DNA from: Trogon surrucura
Lineage: Eukaryota > Chordata > Aves > Trogoniformes > Trogonidae
Direction of reading: 5' to 3'
NCBI GenBank assembly: GCA_020746105.1
Contig: CM036617.1
Span: 160,650,912-160,714,911, forward strand
Length of the DNA stretch: 64,000 nt
The position numbers and the translations under genes are program-made. The notes beneath the pieces were generated by a model. It had not been told where the DNA came from. It made no database searches and saw only the letters and a list, made by a program, of their open reading frames with translations. Numbering within the stretch: position 1 is the first letter of the stretch; every line of letters starts with the position of its first letter. Positions 45,558 to 58,272 of this stretch are shown piece by piece.

Positions 45558-46803
45558 CAGAGGTTTCTGTTCCCCTTACCTATGATGAAGCCTCTCTAGT
45601 CATACTATTTTACAGACACACTGTTGTTCATCTGAACCATGAAGTGCAAAGCAGCTGATTTTTTGATCAAAGTCTAAATTAGAATATTGCAAGAAGACCA
45701 TTTGTCTTTCACTTAAAATATGTGTATTTCTTTATTGCATTGACAAGATTCTGCATTACACTAAATAGTTTTTAACATATGAAGCGCGACAAGGCACTAT
45801 CTACATGTCTAATAATAGATTCCATAAGCTATATCAGTAAGTTGAAAGTACCCATCTGTCTGCTAAGGCATGTCCTTCGTATGGCATTTGCCCAAAATAA
45901 GAATCTTCTGTTTCAAAAATCTGGTAACAGAAATTGTATTGTTACTGAGAGCATGAAATACTGCCTTGCACGAACTTCCCATTGGCTTCTGGTGACTGAA
46001 GAGGCAGAAAACATGACCTGTAAGGTTAGGAAAATGTCTGCAAGTCAGAACTTACCAAGCCTCAATGTCTCTATTATGTTCTTCAAAGCAAGAGAGCTTA
46101 AAACAAACACCAGCACCACGGGAGGCACCTGCAGAGCCCTGTCGGTCTGTTGATCTAGACATCAGACTCTCCTCGTCTGTTTGCAGTCTTCAGTCACACC
46201 ACCATGTAAACTTCCAGGATTGGACTCATGCTTAGGGTATCAAAATCGCTGCCCTTGTCATTTTTTAATTCCTCCTGTGTGAAAACTTTGGTGTGAAACT
46301 TAAGAAGAAAACCTGTGGGCAGCTTTCCTAGTAATATAAATCTCCCGCGTGTTAGCAGGTCATCTGCTGAGCCTCCAGCAGGGTGTGTTGCATCCTGCAA
46401 AAATTCTCATAACTTTCTCAGGTGGATATTTTCATGATAGCTACTGGACAATTCCCATCATTTGAGACTGATGAAACAGAGTAGCCTGGTGGAGATTGGA
46501 AACATTTGTAGGTTGTTCTTTGTTTTGTTTCTTACAAAAGTCTGCTATGCATTCCCTCGTTATAAAAAGGGCCACTTTTCTCTGGAACTGCTGTTGACGC
46601 CCTAGCATTAAGGCATTTGCAAGCAAACCTTTCATACCTGACTTTGCAGTAAAAAGAACATTGCCATAAAGAGGCAAAGCACGCTAATATTGTTTGTCTG
46701 TATTCTCACTGTGGCTCACTGTCTTTTGAGTCTGCCCATTTTCTCCCTTACTTCTATTAATTATTAGAACAGCACTTTCTGGTCTCGGCTAGGAATCAGC
46801 CCT

Positions 46804-47073
46804 TCACAGCTCTGGACATTGCACAAACACAGCAGAGGAAATTCTGAATTCCTTGAAGTCACTGAGAAGCTTGACATTAATTCTCATAAGGCCCATGATC
46901 TGAACCACAGTCTTCCTGTAATGAAATGTGGGGACGGTAAAAAGTTGTGCTGTGCTTAATTCCAGCCTTGTCAATGATAAACATTTTTTTTCATTGCTTG
47001 CTGAACTTAGTAAGAAAATTGAAAATATGATGCAGAAAGGGAAACATTGGACTAGAAACTGGGAAACCTTCAT
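46804..47073 (-). CDS. Small ORF with signal-peptide-like start
   Basis: The minus-strand ATG at 47,071-47,073 (A at -3) opens 89 codons to a TGA at 46,804-46,806. The first 25 residues look like a secretory signal: MKVSQF, then a hydrophobic core with CIIFSIFLL, then SSAS before NEKK. The rest has four cysteines in all and no recognised family. Hydrophobic starts arise easily from T-rich DNA, so this is a weak candidate. Confidence 0.12.
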   Translation of the reverse strand: MKVSQFLVQCFPFCIIFSIFLLSSASNEKKCLSLTRLELSTAQLFTVPTFHYRKTVVQIMGLMRINVKLLSDFKEFRISSAVFVQCPEL

Positions 47074-50000
47074 TTTGATTATCTTGTTACTTTGGTAGAT
47101 TTACTGCTTGCAGAAGCTGGTGTTAATGACAGGAGACTGGGACACTCTTGAGTGTCAAGCTCGGCTCTGCCCGCATACTCACCATGTCAGCTTGACTAAG
47201 TTTCACATTTATTGAACACAGTAATGTTGACTTGCCTCACAGTGGGCCTGAGAGTTTGTAATTGCAGGAATCACACAGGCATAAGCTGTCCACGTGTCCA
47301 CAAACATCCCAGAGGTAAGGCTGCTATTTTGTGTTTGGTTGACAGATGGGTCCAGTCCAGTGATGTTTTTGCTGGCGTTCACCTATTCAATGTACAACAG
47401 TGAGAGCACTACTGAGTGCTCTTCTTTAATCTCTAAGTAAAATATGTGCTTTCTCTCTCTGAAGGTCTTTCTAGGTTAGATATAAAAGCTAGGTTAGTGT
47501 GACTAACTGTTGTGTAAATTACCATTGTCTAGATTTAGATTTTTAAGAATTGAGTCTGGGAATAGTCTGTGGTTTCTCAACTTGGTTGAGCTGCATAGGG
47601 AGTGAGCTTGCAGCGTGCATGATGACCACAACCAGAATTAGCTGAGTGCTTTCTTTGATGTAATTAGAGCTTGCTTTTCTTTTTAACCACTTGCTATTTA
47701 AAGGTAGAAGAGAAGAACTGATTTACAAGTCCTCTTAAACTTTTCATAAGGTTCAGGAAGACCATGAATGCACTGACGGCAGGACCATTTAAAAAAAAAA
47801 CAAAATGAAGGTATTGGCATGTGCATTTTAAAAACACATCTATAAATTCTCCATCCAAAGTTGTATTTGTTATTCTTCGCAGTAGCTGTATATCTGTGAG
47901 CTACCTATTGAATAACTCTAGCGTCTTTGAACATAAAATTTTGTTGCATGAATAATATCAGAAAATGTTTTCTTAGGCTGCTAGTGAATCTTTTTAATTA
48001 TCCCATCTCTGCCCATCTCATCTGATCTCAGATACAGACATTTTTAACCACAGCTTTGGTCCTGCCTGCCAGCTCTCCGGGCAACTGTGGTAGCCTTGGA
48101 TGGGTGAATGGACCCATCGCTTCTAATGATACAAGAGAGAGTCGGGCTTCTCCGTGGGCTCCTCCTCTGCCACAGCTCCTCACAAGTGGCAAGGGACAGC
48201 CCAGAGCCCTCCTCCAGCTGTATTGTCACACTCCCACCAATGGCAGCACTGGAGGAGGGCATTCACCAACCAACGCCAGAAAAAATCGTGTGGATTCAAG
48301 CTCATTTTGTGGATTTTCTACAAAAAACTAATTATAGACTTTATTGCTGAGCACCAAATCTATTTTTCCCTCTTCTGAGACTCATTCAATAAACTTTATG
48401 TTCTGAGGTAGAGCAAAACTGCTGTAGTTTAGTTCAGTGTTTTCTGCTTCTTCCCTGCACTCTCCACACCTGATTTTGCTAATAGCCCAGCATGGATTTT
48501 CTTTTTGTTTCTAAATTATATTAATAAACCTGAAATGCCCCATGACCTGGCATTTCCCTGTAGCGGCTCACTCCTTCTTCCCCAGGAAGAAGCTGGTATT
48601 TCCAGGAGCAGTTGCCTGTACAGATTTGTCATGGCCGGGGGCTTTATATGGGATCAGGCCAGGTGACATCCCTGCTGTGCCATGATGTCCCCGGAAACCA
48701 AAGGGACAAAGGGGAGTTGACATCACCCTCACTCCACCCCTCCATGGGCCACTGTTGTCCCCTCCTTGGACCATACCAGGTGGGAAGAAGGACCCTGTGA
48801 CACCCCACATAGTCTTCATGCAATGTTGTATTCGCTTGGGGTAAGCGTCCCTCTTCGGGATGGTGCTGGGCACTGAGGGCTGCTCCTGTCAAGAGGGTCT
48901 GAGCAGAGGGTGTGCGTGGTTTGGTTCTCTGTGCACCATGAGTACCCTGGGGCAAGGGCATGCTCGTTCTTTACTGGAGAAAACATTCTCAGAAATGAAT
49001 GCTTATGAGGAAGGGATGCTACAGTTTATGCAGCTTCTGTAACTCTGAGCCTGGGGATAGTTACACCATCTAAGTGCCTCGAACTGGGAAGCGCTGTTAA
49101 AGAAAATAAATAGTTCAGAAGGTAAGATTTGCAAATTATTAGCATCTATGTTTATATTCCTTTCACAGAACCGTAGGACTTTGTTAGTGGAAGTCCTTGG
49201 GCATAAACCAGAGCAAACCATGCATGGAAATGAAAAACAACCCTGCCAAAAGTGAAAACCCCATCCAAGAAATGAATCCACAGAGAAACAAACTCAGAAT
49301 TGAGGTTGTCACAGTGGTTTTCATTCAGCCTTTTTTAACTGGTCCATTTCCACATTCATGATCTTCTGGCCATGCGCATATTTAATGAAAAAAAAAAAAG
49401 GACACATTAACTTTAGCAGAATATCAGAAGAAATCCTTCTCAACAGAGAGAAGCACTAAGATTATAAAACATTTTCGTCCTCGAAAGCAAATAGGCTTTG
49501 AAAACAAGACTAGACAGCACATTGAATATGGCACACTATGAAGCTCCATGGCAGGAGGGCCTCTGAATGAAAACATCTTTTCTAGCTCACATATGTAAAT
49601 AGGGGGAGATTTTTCAAAGGCTTTAAGAAGCTATTGATTCAGTAACTCACATACGCAGTTTCAAAAATAACATCTGTAACAGTGCGGGTAACAGCCCCCA
49701 ACTCCCCACATCAGGATTTAGGATGCTTCGTTGTCCTCTACTGAGCAGAGAAGCCGTACGACTTCTGGCAGTAACCCTTCAGCCCTGTAGCATCTCCCTG
49801 TGCCGTTGGGTCAGTGATAAGATTTCTTTAGGGGGTGTTAGTGGTGATATGCAGTTCTTAACAATGTCAGAAATTCACAAAGAAACAAAACAGATGCTTC
49901 TGAAAATCGAGAGAATTTATCTGTTGACTTCATTGGATTTTGGATCAGGCCTATATGTGTTATTTTTTTATTTTGACATTGCCTGAGACAGAGAAGAATT

Positions 50001-50831
50001 GTTTTCTTGATAGTACAGCACCAGATTGCAGGCTCTGCATCTTGTTTTTTTTAATTCAGAACAACTATGCTTTTATTAGGTTTATGTTATCTCTTATTTT
50101 ACTACAATCTTTTTTGCATTTCATAAATATTAATTCCCCAGACAACATCTTTTGTTTAGTAGTTTTCATCTATCACAGGCTTTTCTATTTTCCTTTCCTC
50201 TCTTGTCCCAGAGAGATGTCATCCTCTGCCATCAAAAGCAAGAGCTTCTCAAAGGAAGCTCTTCAGCCCAGAAATGTAGGAGCAATATTTTTACTATGCA
50301 TCATTTTTGTTTTCTTCTCTGTGTTCCTTCCCCTTCACTTTCTAGATCTGATTTCACTTGCTTCCTTGGAGGGGACTGTAATGCTTTAAAAACCTGTTTA
50401 CCAACTTTGTTCTCCAGTCATCCATGAACAGAGATTTTAGATTATTCATTCATTTTGTCCCGATGTCGAAGTACCAGCCTTCTTTACCAGATGAGATTCA
50501 AACCCAGAAAACTGGTCCCAGGCAGCCTGTGGTTTTGTTACTGGTTGGGATTTTTTTTCATGGAATCACCCAAACTACTTGTTTTCCTTCATGTTTTCCT
50601 TCACCTTCTCGGCTGTGTTTCTAGTTGTTTTTAATGCAGGTGAGTAAGAGTTGGTGGCCTGAAGCAGGCAGACGGTGTTGTAGCACTTTATTTAAGCTGT
50701 ACCCACTAAGCAGCTTCTCAACACTACTTCTCCAAATTGTCCTGGTTTGGCTTAATATTGTCCACCTATTCCAGATAAACTGTATGCTTCTCACGTCCCT
50801 GTTTCTTGCAGTGAGCCCAGTACTTTTCCAG

Positions 50832-50845
50832 AAAAAAAAAAAAAA
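50832..50845. repeat. A14 homopolymer
   Basis: A simple A run in unique DNA with no retrocopy identifiable beside it. Confidence 0.85.
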
Positions 50846-53800
50846 TCAAATACTGCCTTTTACTTTTCACCGTAACCTTTAAAGATCTGTGAACTTTATG
50901 GTTTTTTTCAGTAACATACAGGTTGTTTTTCAGTGGTGTGACAAGCTCATATTATGAAAATAAAAAAATGGACCAACACACAGAACCCTCCCTTTTTGTA
51001 CTTTAAGTGATTTTTTTTTTAGTGCTGGTAGAATGTACTGAAGTGTTCTGACTGTACTGAACTTTGATGACTTTCCACTAGATCTCAGTGGCACATGAGG
51101 TAGGAAAGACCTATAAGAACAGAAAACGATGTGTGTTGCTGCTGTATGTGCTGTACATTTTCACAACAGGTAGTGCCAAGTATCTGTTACTAATTTCTCA
51201 TAGACACCAACTTGATATAGAAGTTACAGCTAATGGTGAATCTCACAATTGTTGGTTGGGAAGGGAATGACAAGAAGGAAAAGGTGTAAGTCTTTAAATA
51301 CCTGTAATCTGCTGATACCAGCATTCTTTACTCCCACAATTTCTCAAACAGAATTTTGAGACTCCAGTTTAGCCCATTTACTTAATCCTTATATGACTGG
51401 GAGAACTAGAAACTTCAGGGAGGACAAATATTTGAAGAGATATTTTTTTCTGAAATTCTCTCAGAGAAGTACCAGGAATCAGGGCTGAAGAATAAACCAA
51501 CTCTCCCATTTTAAAATATGAGCATAATCACAGGAAGTGGAAAGTGCTGGTAGCATTGGATTGCCTTGCCTTGAACCCAGTAGAGTTGCACTTGGGCAAG
51601 GAATAGATGTTGGGAGATGAAAAAGCTCAGCTTGTGAAGATGGTAGAAAAATGCAGTGACACTGAACCAATTCTTTGTGGCTTGCTTCTCACATCTGGAC
51701 AGTGGAGATGATGCATTATCCTTTGAAGTTTACAGATGGAAAAAGACCAGATAAGTACTGGGTGTTATTTTTATCCCAGACCTCAGTCTGCCATAGCAGC
51801 TTCAGATGCTTCAGGAGGAATGATCTATCCTGCCAGCACCTGCAGGTGCCACTGCAGTTTATCTGAGGTTTCTCTGGGAACCAGCATTTATTCCCATTGG
51901 ATGTGTACATCTGTTGCCTTCAGTCCCTAATGAGGCAGGCCATAGCTAAAATCCGCCCATACTTCAGTGGACTCAGGACAGCTCCACTACCTTGCCATAG
52001 GGAGCTGAGACATCTCAGTACTTCCAAAAAGTTGTAATTTTATGCTACGCTTGAGCTCCTAAGATTTACTGATCTCAGCTGATCCACAAAAACTAGGTGG
52101 GGAGGGGATGACAAGAGGAGTCCAATCCTGTCTGCAGTGTTGGGGTGGATGAGGAGAGAACAAAAATATGATTAGGCTGATGTGTAGGCTGTGCATAGCC
52201 TAACTGGCTGCTCAGCAGCAGCTAATCTTGGCAAGTGTTTTCTCCCCCTGGAAATGGTATAACCGAACCTGCAGTTTATCTCTGCTCAGGTGGTCGTTCT
52301 CTCTCAGGACCTGCAGACAAGAGAACATGAATCATTAACAGTGAAACGGGAGCAGATGTTCTGCATCAGGTTTAAACTGGTTATGTGTGGTAGCTGCTTT
52401 ATCTCAATCTCTAAAGTACTATGTGTGTTTTGGAGCAGCCTCTTACTCTGTTTAACATTCATGTCTTCCTTTGAAAATGTTTGCATCTCCCCTCTCTGCT
52501 CCCAGCCCTCCGTGGGTTTGAAAGTTCAGCTTGAGCTCTGGCAGCATTGAGTGCAGCTTGCAAAAGGGGTGCTGGAGGGCTTAAATGAAGAGCAGCCAAG
52601 GAGGCTGAAGGAAAAGAGCAGTGAGAGGCACAAGTGAAAAAGAAGTTCAGGCACAATGAAGAGTTAAGGCTAACCTTAAAATAACTGGGATTACCTTGGA
52701 CCCTGGATTGCATTAGCCAGGGGCTGAGGGAGCACAGTGATGTTAATGAAGGTGAGTTAGGGTGCCTTGACCACTCCTGAAGAGCACTGGGGTGAGGGAC
52801 TAAAGCTGGAGGCTTGCACTTGCATGTGCATAAGGAGAGCTAATAGCAAGCCGGAAGAAGAGAGCACCCAGGAGGACAGAAGTTGAATGAAATTACAGTT
52901 TGTTCTTGAAGGCGGTGAATCCCACGTACTGCTTTCCCCTGTGAGAAAAGCTTATTTTTAAACAAAATAAGCCAGAGATAAAGTTGGGTCATGGAGCAGG
53001 AAAAAAAAAGACCTCTAAAAACAGTAGAAGTTGGGAAGAGGCTTTGTGAGACTTCTCTGTTTGTGCAAGCTGAGGTATACAGCAGCTGGAAGATACACGT
53101 GGGGATGGATTATAGGAATGTATATAAGGTTGCAGCCACCTGAACAAAAGCATTTAAATATGGTCCTTGCAAATGGACCTTCACATGGTGACCTGCTCCA
53201 GCTAGTATTAACCTCCAGAAGGGATTTAGAAACAACAGGATAAGCAGACTTTCATGAAATCAGTTTTATATTTGAAATGCAAAACTAAAAGGGTTGAGAG
53301 CAGTTGGATGCCGTTGTTAATCTCTAGGTAAGCTGTGCTGATGCATCTCGTAAGAGGCAGGATACGTTCAAGGAGAAAAATCCACCGTTATTTATCAGCA
53401 TGTTTGCGGGAAGCATGTGTGCCGTGGAAGCCCCCCCACCCCATGGGGTGCAGGGCACGGCGGCATTTCACAGCTCTCCTGGCTTTGCAAACACAGGACC
53501 TCCAGCCAACAACGCTGCAGGTTGGAGGAGGAACAATTAGCTCTTCATTCATGGATACAGTGGGTGGAAGTTACTGCACTGAGAATCTAAAATGACAGCT
53601 CTCTTAGCTGGAAACTGTAATTTAGGTTTACTTCTCCTGTCAGGAATATCACCTTTTCCCACACTACTTGTCACTTTTTGCTGCTCCTAAATCCGTGTCA
53701 CCTGGCAGCCCTGGGGAAGGACGACCTCTGTTCAATAAGCCAGAACAGCATCAACTCCCAGTGCTTCTCAGAGTGGTGACAGTGGTTCTGGGTACTGACT

Positions 53801-54028
53801 GGCTGTGGACACCATGAATGCTTCTCAGACCAGCCTACTGAGCAAGACGGGTAGCAATGCATGCTGTCCCTCCATGGTGCCACTGCATTTTTTCAGGGCC
53901 ACCTACTTAGGTGTGAGAATGTGTTTCAGTGCTTCAGTACTGCCTGAAAGCACCCGTGCGCCCTGGTCTGTGACCCACATAAGCCAGTGTGCCATCTGGG
54001 TGCTTACCACTGGGATGTGGGCAGGGAG

Positions 54029-54072
54029 GTATATACGCATATGCGTGCGTATGTATATAGGGAGATGTATGT
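54029..54072. repeat. Degenerate TA/TG/CG dinucleotide tract
   Basis: Alternating purine-pyrimidine sequence of the type GTATATACGCATATGCGTGC, with partial dyad symmetry, continues into GTATGTATATAG. It is likely a decayed microsatellite. Confidence 0.7.
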
Positions 54073-54309
54073 ATTCCCACCCAGCTTACTAGGATTACTT
54101 GTTAATCAAAGAGAAAATTAGCAGCTTATAAACATAAAAAGTCCTGAGAAAAGTAACGGGTTGGTAAGGGTAGGCAAGCAGAAAGCAGTGGTAGCTGGAA
54201 GTATTGATAGCTAAGCCAGTTTTCCCATACGTACGTTTCCGAGGCTGTCATACCAAAAAGCAGTGCAGTGGGTGTAAGTTTCCAGGCACTATGTTTTACT
54301 TATGCTGAA

Positions 54310-54500
54310 GGAAAGCTGCCCGTTGGAGCAGCTTAGGGCAAAGCGCACCCCTTTGCCGCGCCAGGAGCCCCGTAGGAGGTGGAACAGCGCGGGCCCTGTG
54401 TGGGGGACAGAGTCGTCCTGTTCCCCACCACGCAGGAGAGGGCACTTTTCCATCGAGAGCACGCTCTTGGCTCCCCTTGCTTGCACGGATGAATGCCTCA
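54310..54500. promoter_or_regulatory. Short CpG-rich patch
   Basis: About a dozen CpGs fall within 190 bp (including AGCGC, CCGCGCC and AGCGCGGG) in CpG-poor surroundings. Open frames cross it on both strands (54,302-54,631 plus; 54,289-54,501 minus), as expected for GC-rich DNA. It could be a small unmethylated regulatory element or a hidden exon, and nothing decides between them. Confidence 0.25.
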
Positions 54501-54993
54501 ACTCACTCCTGCCTGTCAGACCATGTGTCCCTTCAGGCCGGAGGGCTGTGGGTTGGCACCTCTCTGACGCTTGGGGAGAGGGGATTTCTTCCCTACCCGT
54601 TCACTGCCCTCCACACTCACAACTGCCGTGAGCTCCTGCAGTCAGCTCAGGGACAGCCAGGACCCACTTTTAGGGAATTTTGCATGCAGAGCAAGAGCTT
54701 AGCTGAAAATTCAGTCCTGGAGCTCCTTTGTCTTCTGATCTTTGCTGGCATGCTCAAGCTGCAGGTGGGACAAGGCAGATGACATGCATATGAGAGCAGA
54801 GAAGAGGGAGCCAGCCCTTTCACCACATAGAGAGGGAACTGATGAGGGGCTGGCGCGCGTTCAGCATCCGTGAAAGGAGCAGAGAGCAAGGGGACAGAGC
54901 TTGGCTGCAGCTAGAGAAGAATCCCAAGAGCAAGAGCTCAGAGTGGCCTTTTCTGCTCATTTTCTTTGGGAAGTTTAAAAAAGAATGAGCATT

Positions 54994-55010
54994 AAAAAAA
55001 AAAAAAAAAA
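54994..55010. repeat. A17 homopolymer
   Basis: An uninterrupted A17 follows AGAATGAGCATT. No recognisable gene copy precedes it. Confidence 0.9.
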
Positions 55011-55575
55011 GGGATGATGTGCAATTTCTTTCAGGGTGTATTTGAGAGAACAGTCTCAAAAAAATAGCTGCCATTTAAAGAAATACTAAGAATTTGTTCT
55101 TCCATTGTAAGCTAACATTTAGTATGCGGTCTCTAAATGGATCTGTTATTAGATGAGACAGAGAACCCTTAGAAATCACAGTAAACACAGCTGTAGAGAT
55201 GAGGAAAATTAACAAGGCATCGTGCTAATAATTGTACCTTCCAGTTGTCTTAAATTGCTGATCAAAGTTACTTTTAACATTGCCCTTGTGCTCCGACATA
55301 AGGAGGCTTAATGTGGCAAGTCAGATGCTTAAAAATACAACCAAGACACTTTTAGGCTTCCCAGGATTTAAAGAAGATTACCTAGGCATGTTTTCTGTTC
55401 TTTTATTGCTATGCTGAGGTCTCCTCTGCAATTCAGCAGGACCAAGGGAGATGAGAAGATTCCAGCAATGGTGAGGTGGTTGGATCTGCAGAGCATTTGA
55501 TGTTGTCATCTGTGTGGAGCTGGCACAGGTGATGGAGCACGCTGGCATTTGGGAAGAGGCTTCGATGGCCAACAG

Positions 55576-55924
55576 AGAGGGCAGCCTCATCGCTCTCTAC
55601 AATTACCTGAAAGGAGGTTGTAGAGAGACGGAGGTTGGTCTGTTCTCCCTGGTGGAGAGTGATAGGACGAGGGGAAATGGATTTAAATTGCACCAGGGGA
55701 GGTTCAGGTTAGATATTAGGAAGAATTTCTTTACTGAAAGGATTGTCAGCCATTGGAACAGGCTGCCCAGGGAGATGGTTGAGTCACTGTCCCTGGAGGT
55801 GTTTAAGAGACGGGTGGATGTTGCATTGGGGGGAATCCTTTAGTAGGTGGATAGTGCTGGGACGAAGGCTGGACTCTATGATCTTCTAGGTCTCTTCCAG
55901 CTGATACGATTCTGTGATTCTATG
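55576..55924 (+). mobile_element. CR1 LINE 3' end, same subfamily as 6.7-kb copy
   Basis: This is a plus-strand CR1 tail of about 350 bp that ends exactly in ATTCTGTG ATTCTATG at 55,924. The remnant of ORF2 is open to a TAG at 55,841-55,843 (words [32 protein letters not shown] and [14 protein letters not shown]). It matches the copy ending at 7,578 over nearly its whole length, with long identical stretches, and so is from the same, comparatively young, subfamily. The 5' break is near CCTCATCGCTCTC. The frame extends upstream into unrelated sequence to 55,514. Confidence 0.96.
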
Positions 55925-57646
55925 CAGATGCTCTTTGCTTCCCAGAGAAGCCTGTGGTGGAGTCATTTGTGGTCGGTTACTGACAGTGAGTTTCTTTCGA
56001 TGCACAAAGACTGAAATATCTGTCTGCTTTTTTTTTTTTTTACAGAATCAGAAAATACTGAAAAAGCAAACAGATCCCTCTCCTGTATCATGGTGCATCT
56101 TCAGTCCTTTGCTTTGGTCTCTCTTTGGGCCCAATCCTGACAGTGTTGGTTTAGGGTTGGACTAAATGACTGCTGCTGTCTTGTTTGGGGCTCAGCATCC
56201 CTCAGCATTGGACTCGCTGGTGTTTATCTGAAGACAGAGGAAATCAGAGCTAGGAAGCTATTGATGAAACAGGTTTTCCATGCTAACCCAGAATCTTATT
56301 ACTGTACTATTTCATTCCATGACAGGAAGGTTTCCTGGGAAGCCTGTTGTAATTACGATTATAAATTGAGGCTAGCATTTTAATAGAAGAGGCCTCTGGT
56401 CTTTTCAAGCAGGGGGTCAACTAATTCTTTTTGTACAGCAGCAGAAAGGTGAAGTTTCTGGTTAGCTGTAATTAAGGCTGTGGAGAATAAGCAAACCCCG
56501 TTAGTCGCCTTCTGTGAACCTTAGTGAGCATCATAGACAAATGTGCCAGGAAGAGGTACCTTGTAGCAGGAAGCTTTAATCTGAGCAAAAGATCTCTTTA
56601 CCAAGGGGAAGTAAAAGAAATTCAATGTTAATTTTTCATAGTTTAGCTGAGCAGAAGAAAATACATTTTCCAAAGGATTTAGGTAATTTGTCAGTCTGTG
56701 CCTGGATGAATGCATTCAAACCATTACAAGAAAAAAACACAGTCAGACTGAGATAGGAGATGAAATCTGTTCTTGTTTCTGCCACCGACCTGCTGGGGGG
56801 TGAGATCAGCTCTCTCTTCCCCAACTCCCCCAGAACCTTGCACCCTCCAGTTGGACAGCAAGGGAGCCTCACAGAGGGTTGCTTACATCAGGGTTATACA
56901 CCGTTGGGCGTGATCAGTCCAACATCCAATGTCTTACTTTAAAAAAAGCAGCATGGCATTTCTGGGTGGGGTCTTGACCCTGTGTCCTTGGTTTGTGGGA
57001 GGGAGGAGGTGTTAGAAGGGGGCATCCTGCAGCATCCCACCCAGAGTGCCTGCCCAGTTGTGGGGGACAAGGTCTCAACACAGCGAAACATGTTATTATG
57101 GGATTCCCCCCCCTCCAGTGGGTTGCAAAAGCCTGTGAATTATATGTAAAGAAACCAGCTATGCAACAACTATTTTCTGTTTTTCTTATTTGAGTTTCAA
57201 AAGCTTTGGAGCAATATTGGTACGTTGCACGCTGAGTTAAAAATTGGAAACGTATTACCCTGATTTAGCATGGGGCTGAGTAAATTGTATTCCGTTAAAA
57301 TAGCAGGTATCCTGCTGAGAAGAAAATAGTATTTCTACTTGACTGTGTGACACCCAAGCTGCAACCCAGAGGTACAGGAGGAGGATTTGTATTACCGAGA
57401 AATTCATTAACTTCAGCTACCAGGTCAGAACTGCTGGGGTGAGCGGGGCCCGTGTGTCCCAGGCAAATCCAGGAGTTCAGGCCTCCTGCATCCCCTCCAC
57501 CGTGTCCGTGCAAGGTCTCACACAGTGTCTGTCACTGTGGTGCCTGAGCTCCTGTTTGGTCTCTGCCCACCCCATAGTTTGATGTTGTTGCCTTTTCCTG
57601 AGGGAGGTTTCATTCAAAGCAGTAACTGGTCTCTCTCTGCCTGTGT
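55925..57646. other. Unique non-coding DNA
   Basis: No gene is recognised. A T14 run followed by ACAG at 56,028-56,045 resembles a splice acceptor but has no convincing exon after it. The rest is unique sequence with short frames. Confidence 0.55.
56028..56045 (+). repeat. T14 run ending in ACAG
   Basis: Fourteen T followed by ACAG mimics a perfect 3' splice site. The open frame across it continues to 56,165 without a clear donor. It is most simply a homopolymer. Confidence 0.4.
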
Positions 57647-58272
57647 GAATCACAGAATCAGAGAATGTCAGGGGTTGGAAGGGACCTCGTGAGATCATCT
57701 AGTCCAGCCCCCCTGCCAGAGCAGGATCACCTACAGTAGGTCACACAGGAACGCGTCCAGGTGGGTTTTGAATGTCTCCAGAGAAGGAGACTCCACAACC
57801 TCCCTGGGCAGCTCTGGCACCCTCACAGTGAAAAAGTTTTTTCTAATGATTTTGTGGAACCTCCTATGTTCCAGCTTAAACCCATTGCCCCTGTCCTGTC
57901 ACTGGACATCACTGAAAAGAGCCTGGCTCCGTCCTCTTGACACTCCCCCTTTACGTGTTTATAAACATTAGTGAGGTCACCCCTCAGCCTCCTCTTCTCC
58001 AAGCTAAAGAGACCCAGCTCCTTCAGCCTTTCCCCACAAGGGAGATACTCCACTCCCTTCATCATCTTTGTGGCTCTGCACTGGACTCTCTCCAGCAGTT
58101 CCCTGTCCCTCTTGAACTGAGGAGCCCAGAACTGGACACAATATTCCAGATGTGGCCTCACCAGGGCAGAGTAGAGGGGCAGGAGGACCTCTCTCGACCT
58201 ACTTGCTACTCCCCTTCTAATACACCCCAGGATGCCATTGGCCCTCTTGGCCATGAGGGCACATTGCTGGCT
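57647..58272 (-). mobile_element. CR1 LINE 3' end
   Basis: This is a minus-strand CR1 of about 625 bp, with GAATCACAGAATCAGAGAATG at the 3' end and the CACCTACAGTAGGTCACAC subfamily segment shared with the 19.7 and 26.9 kb copies. The ORF2 tail is readable from 58,281 to 57,823 ([33 protein letters not shown]), but the frame changes after SSDRT because one T is missing near 57,888 relative to the 19.7-kb copy (CCCCTGTCC instead of CCCCTTGTCC). A 12-bp in-frame deletion near 57,808 is also present. It is truncated 5' at GCTGGCTC. Confidence 0.96.

Larger units (their letters stand above)
45431..55575. other. Unique non-coding DNA
   Basis: No gene is recognised. Contents worth noting are the duplicated 13-mer and palindrome at 45,515-45,557, a signal-peptide-like small frame at 46,804-47,073, A12 at 49,388, A14 at 50,832, a purine-rich segment from 52,550 to 52,930, a TA/TG-rich tract at 54,029-54,072, a CpG-rich patch at 54,310-54,500 and A17 at 54,994. 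The hydrophobic frame at 49,940-50,389 is explained by T-rich composition. Confidence 0.5.

Noticed and set aside
49940-50389. 149-codon hydrophobic plus-strand frame as a membrane protein
   Set aside because: T-rich DNA gives Phe/Leu/Ile-rich frames free of stops. No splice, start or family support was found.
56028-56165. Exon after the T14-ACAG acceptor-like site
   Set aside because: No credible donor or protein-like frame follows. The homopolymer alone accounts for the match.
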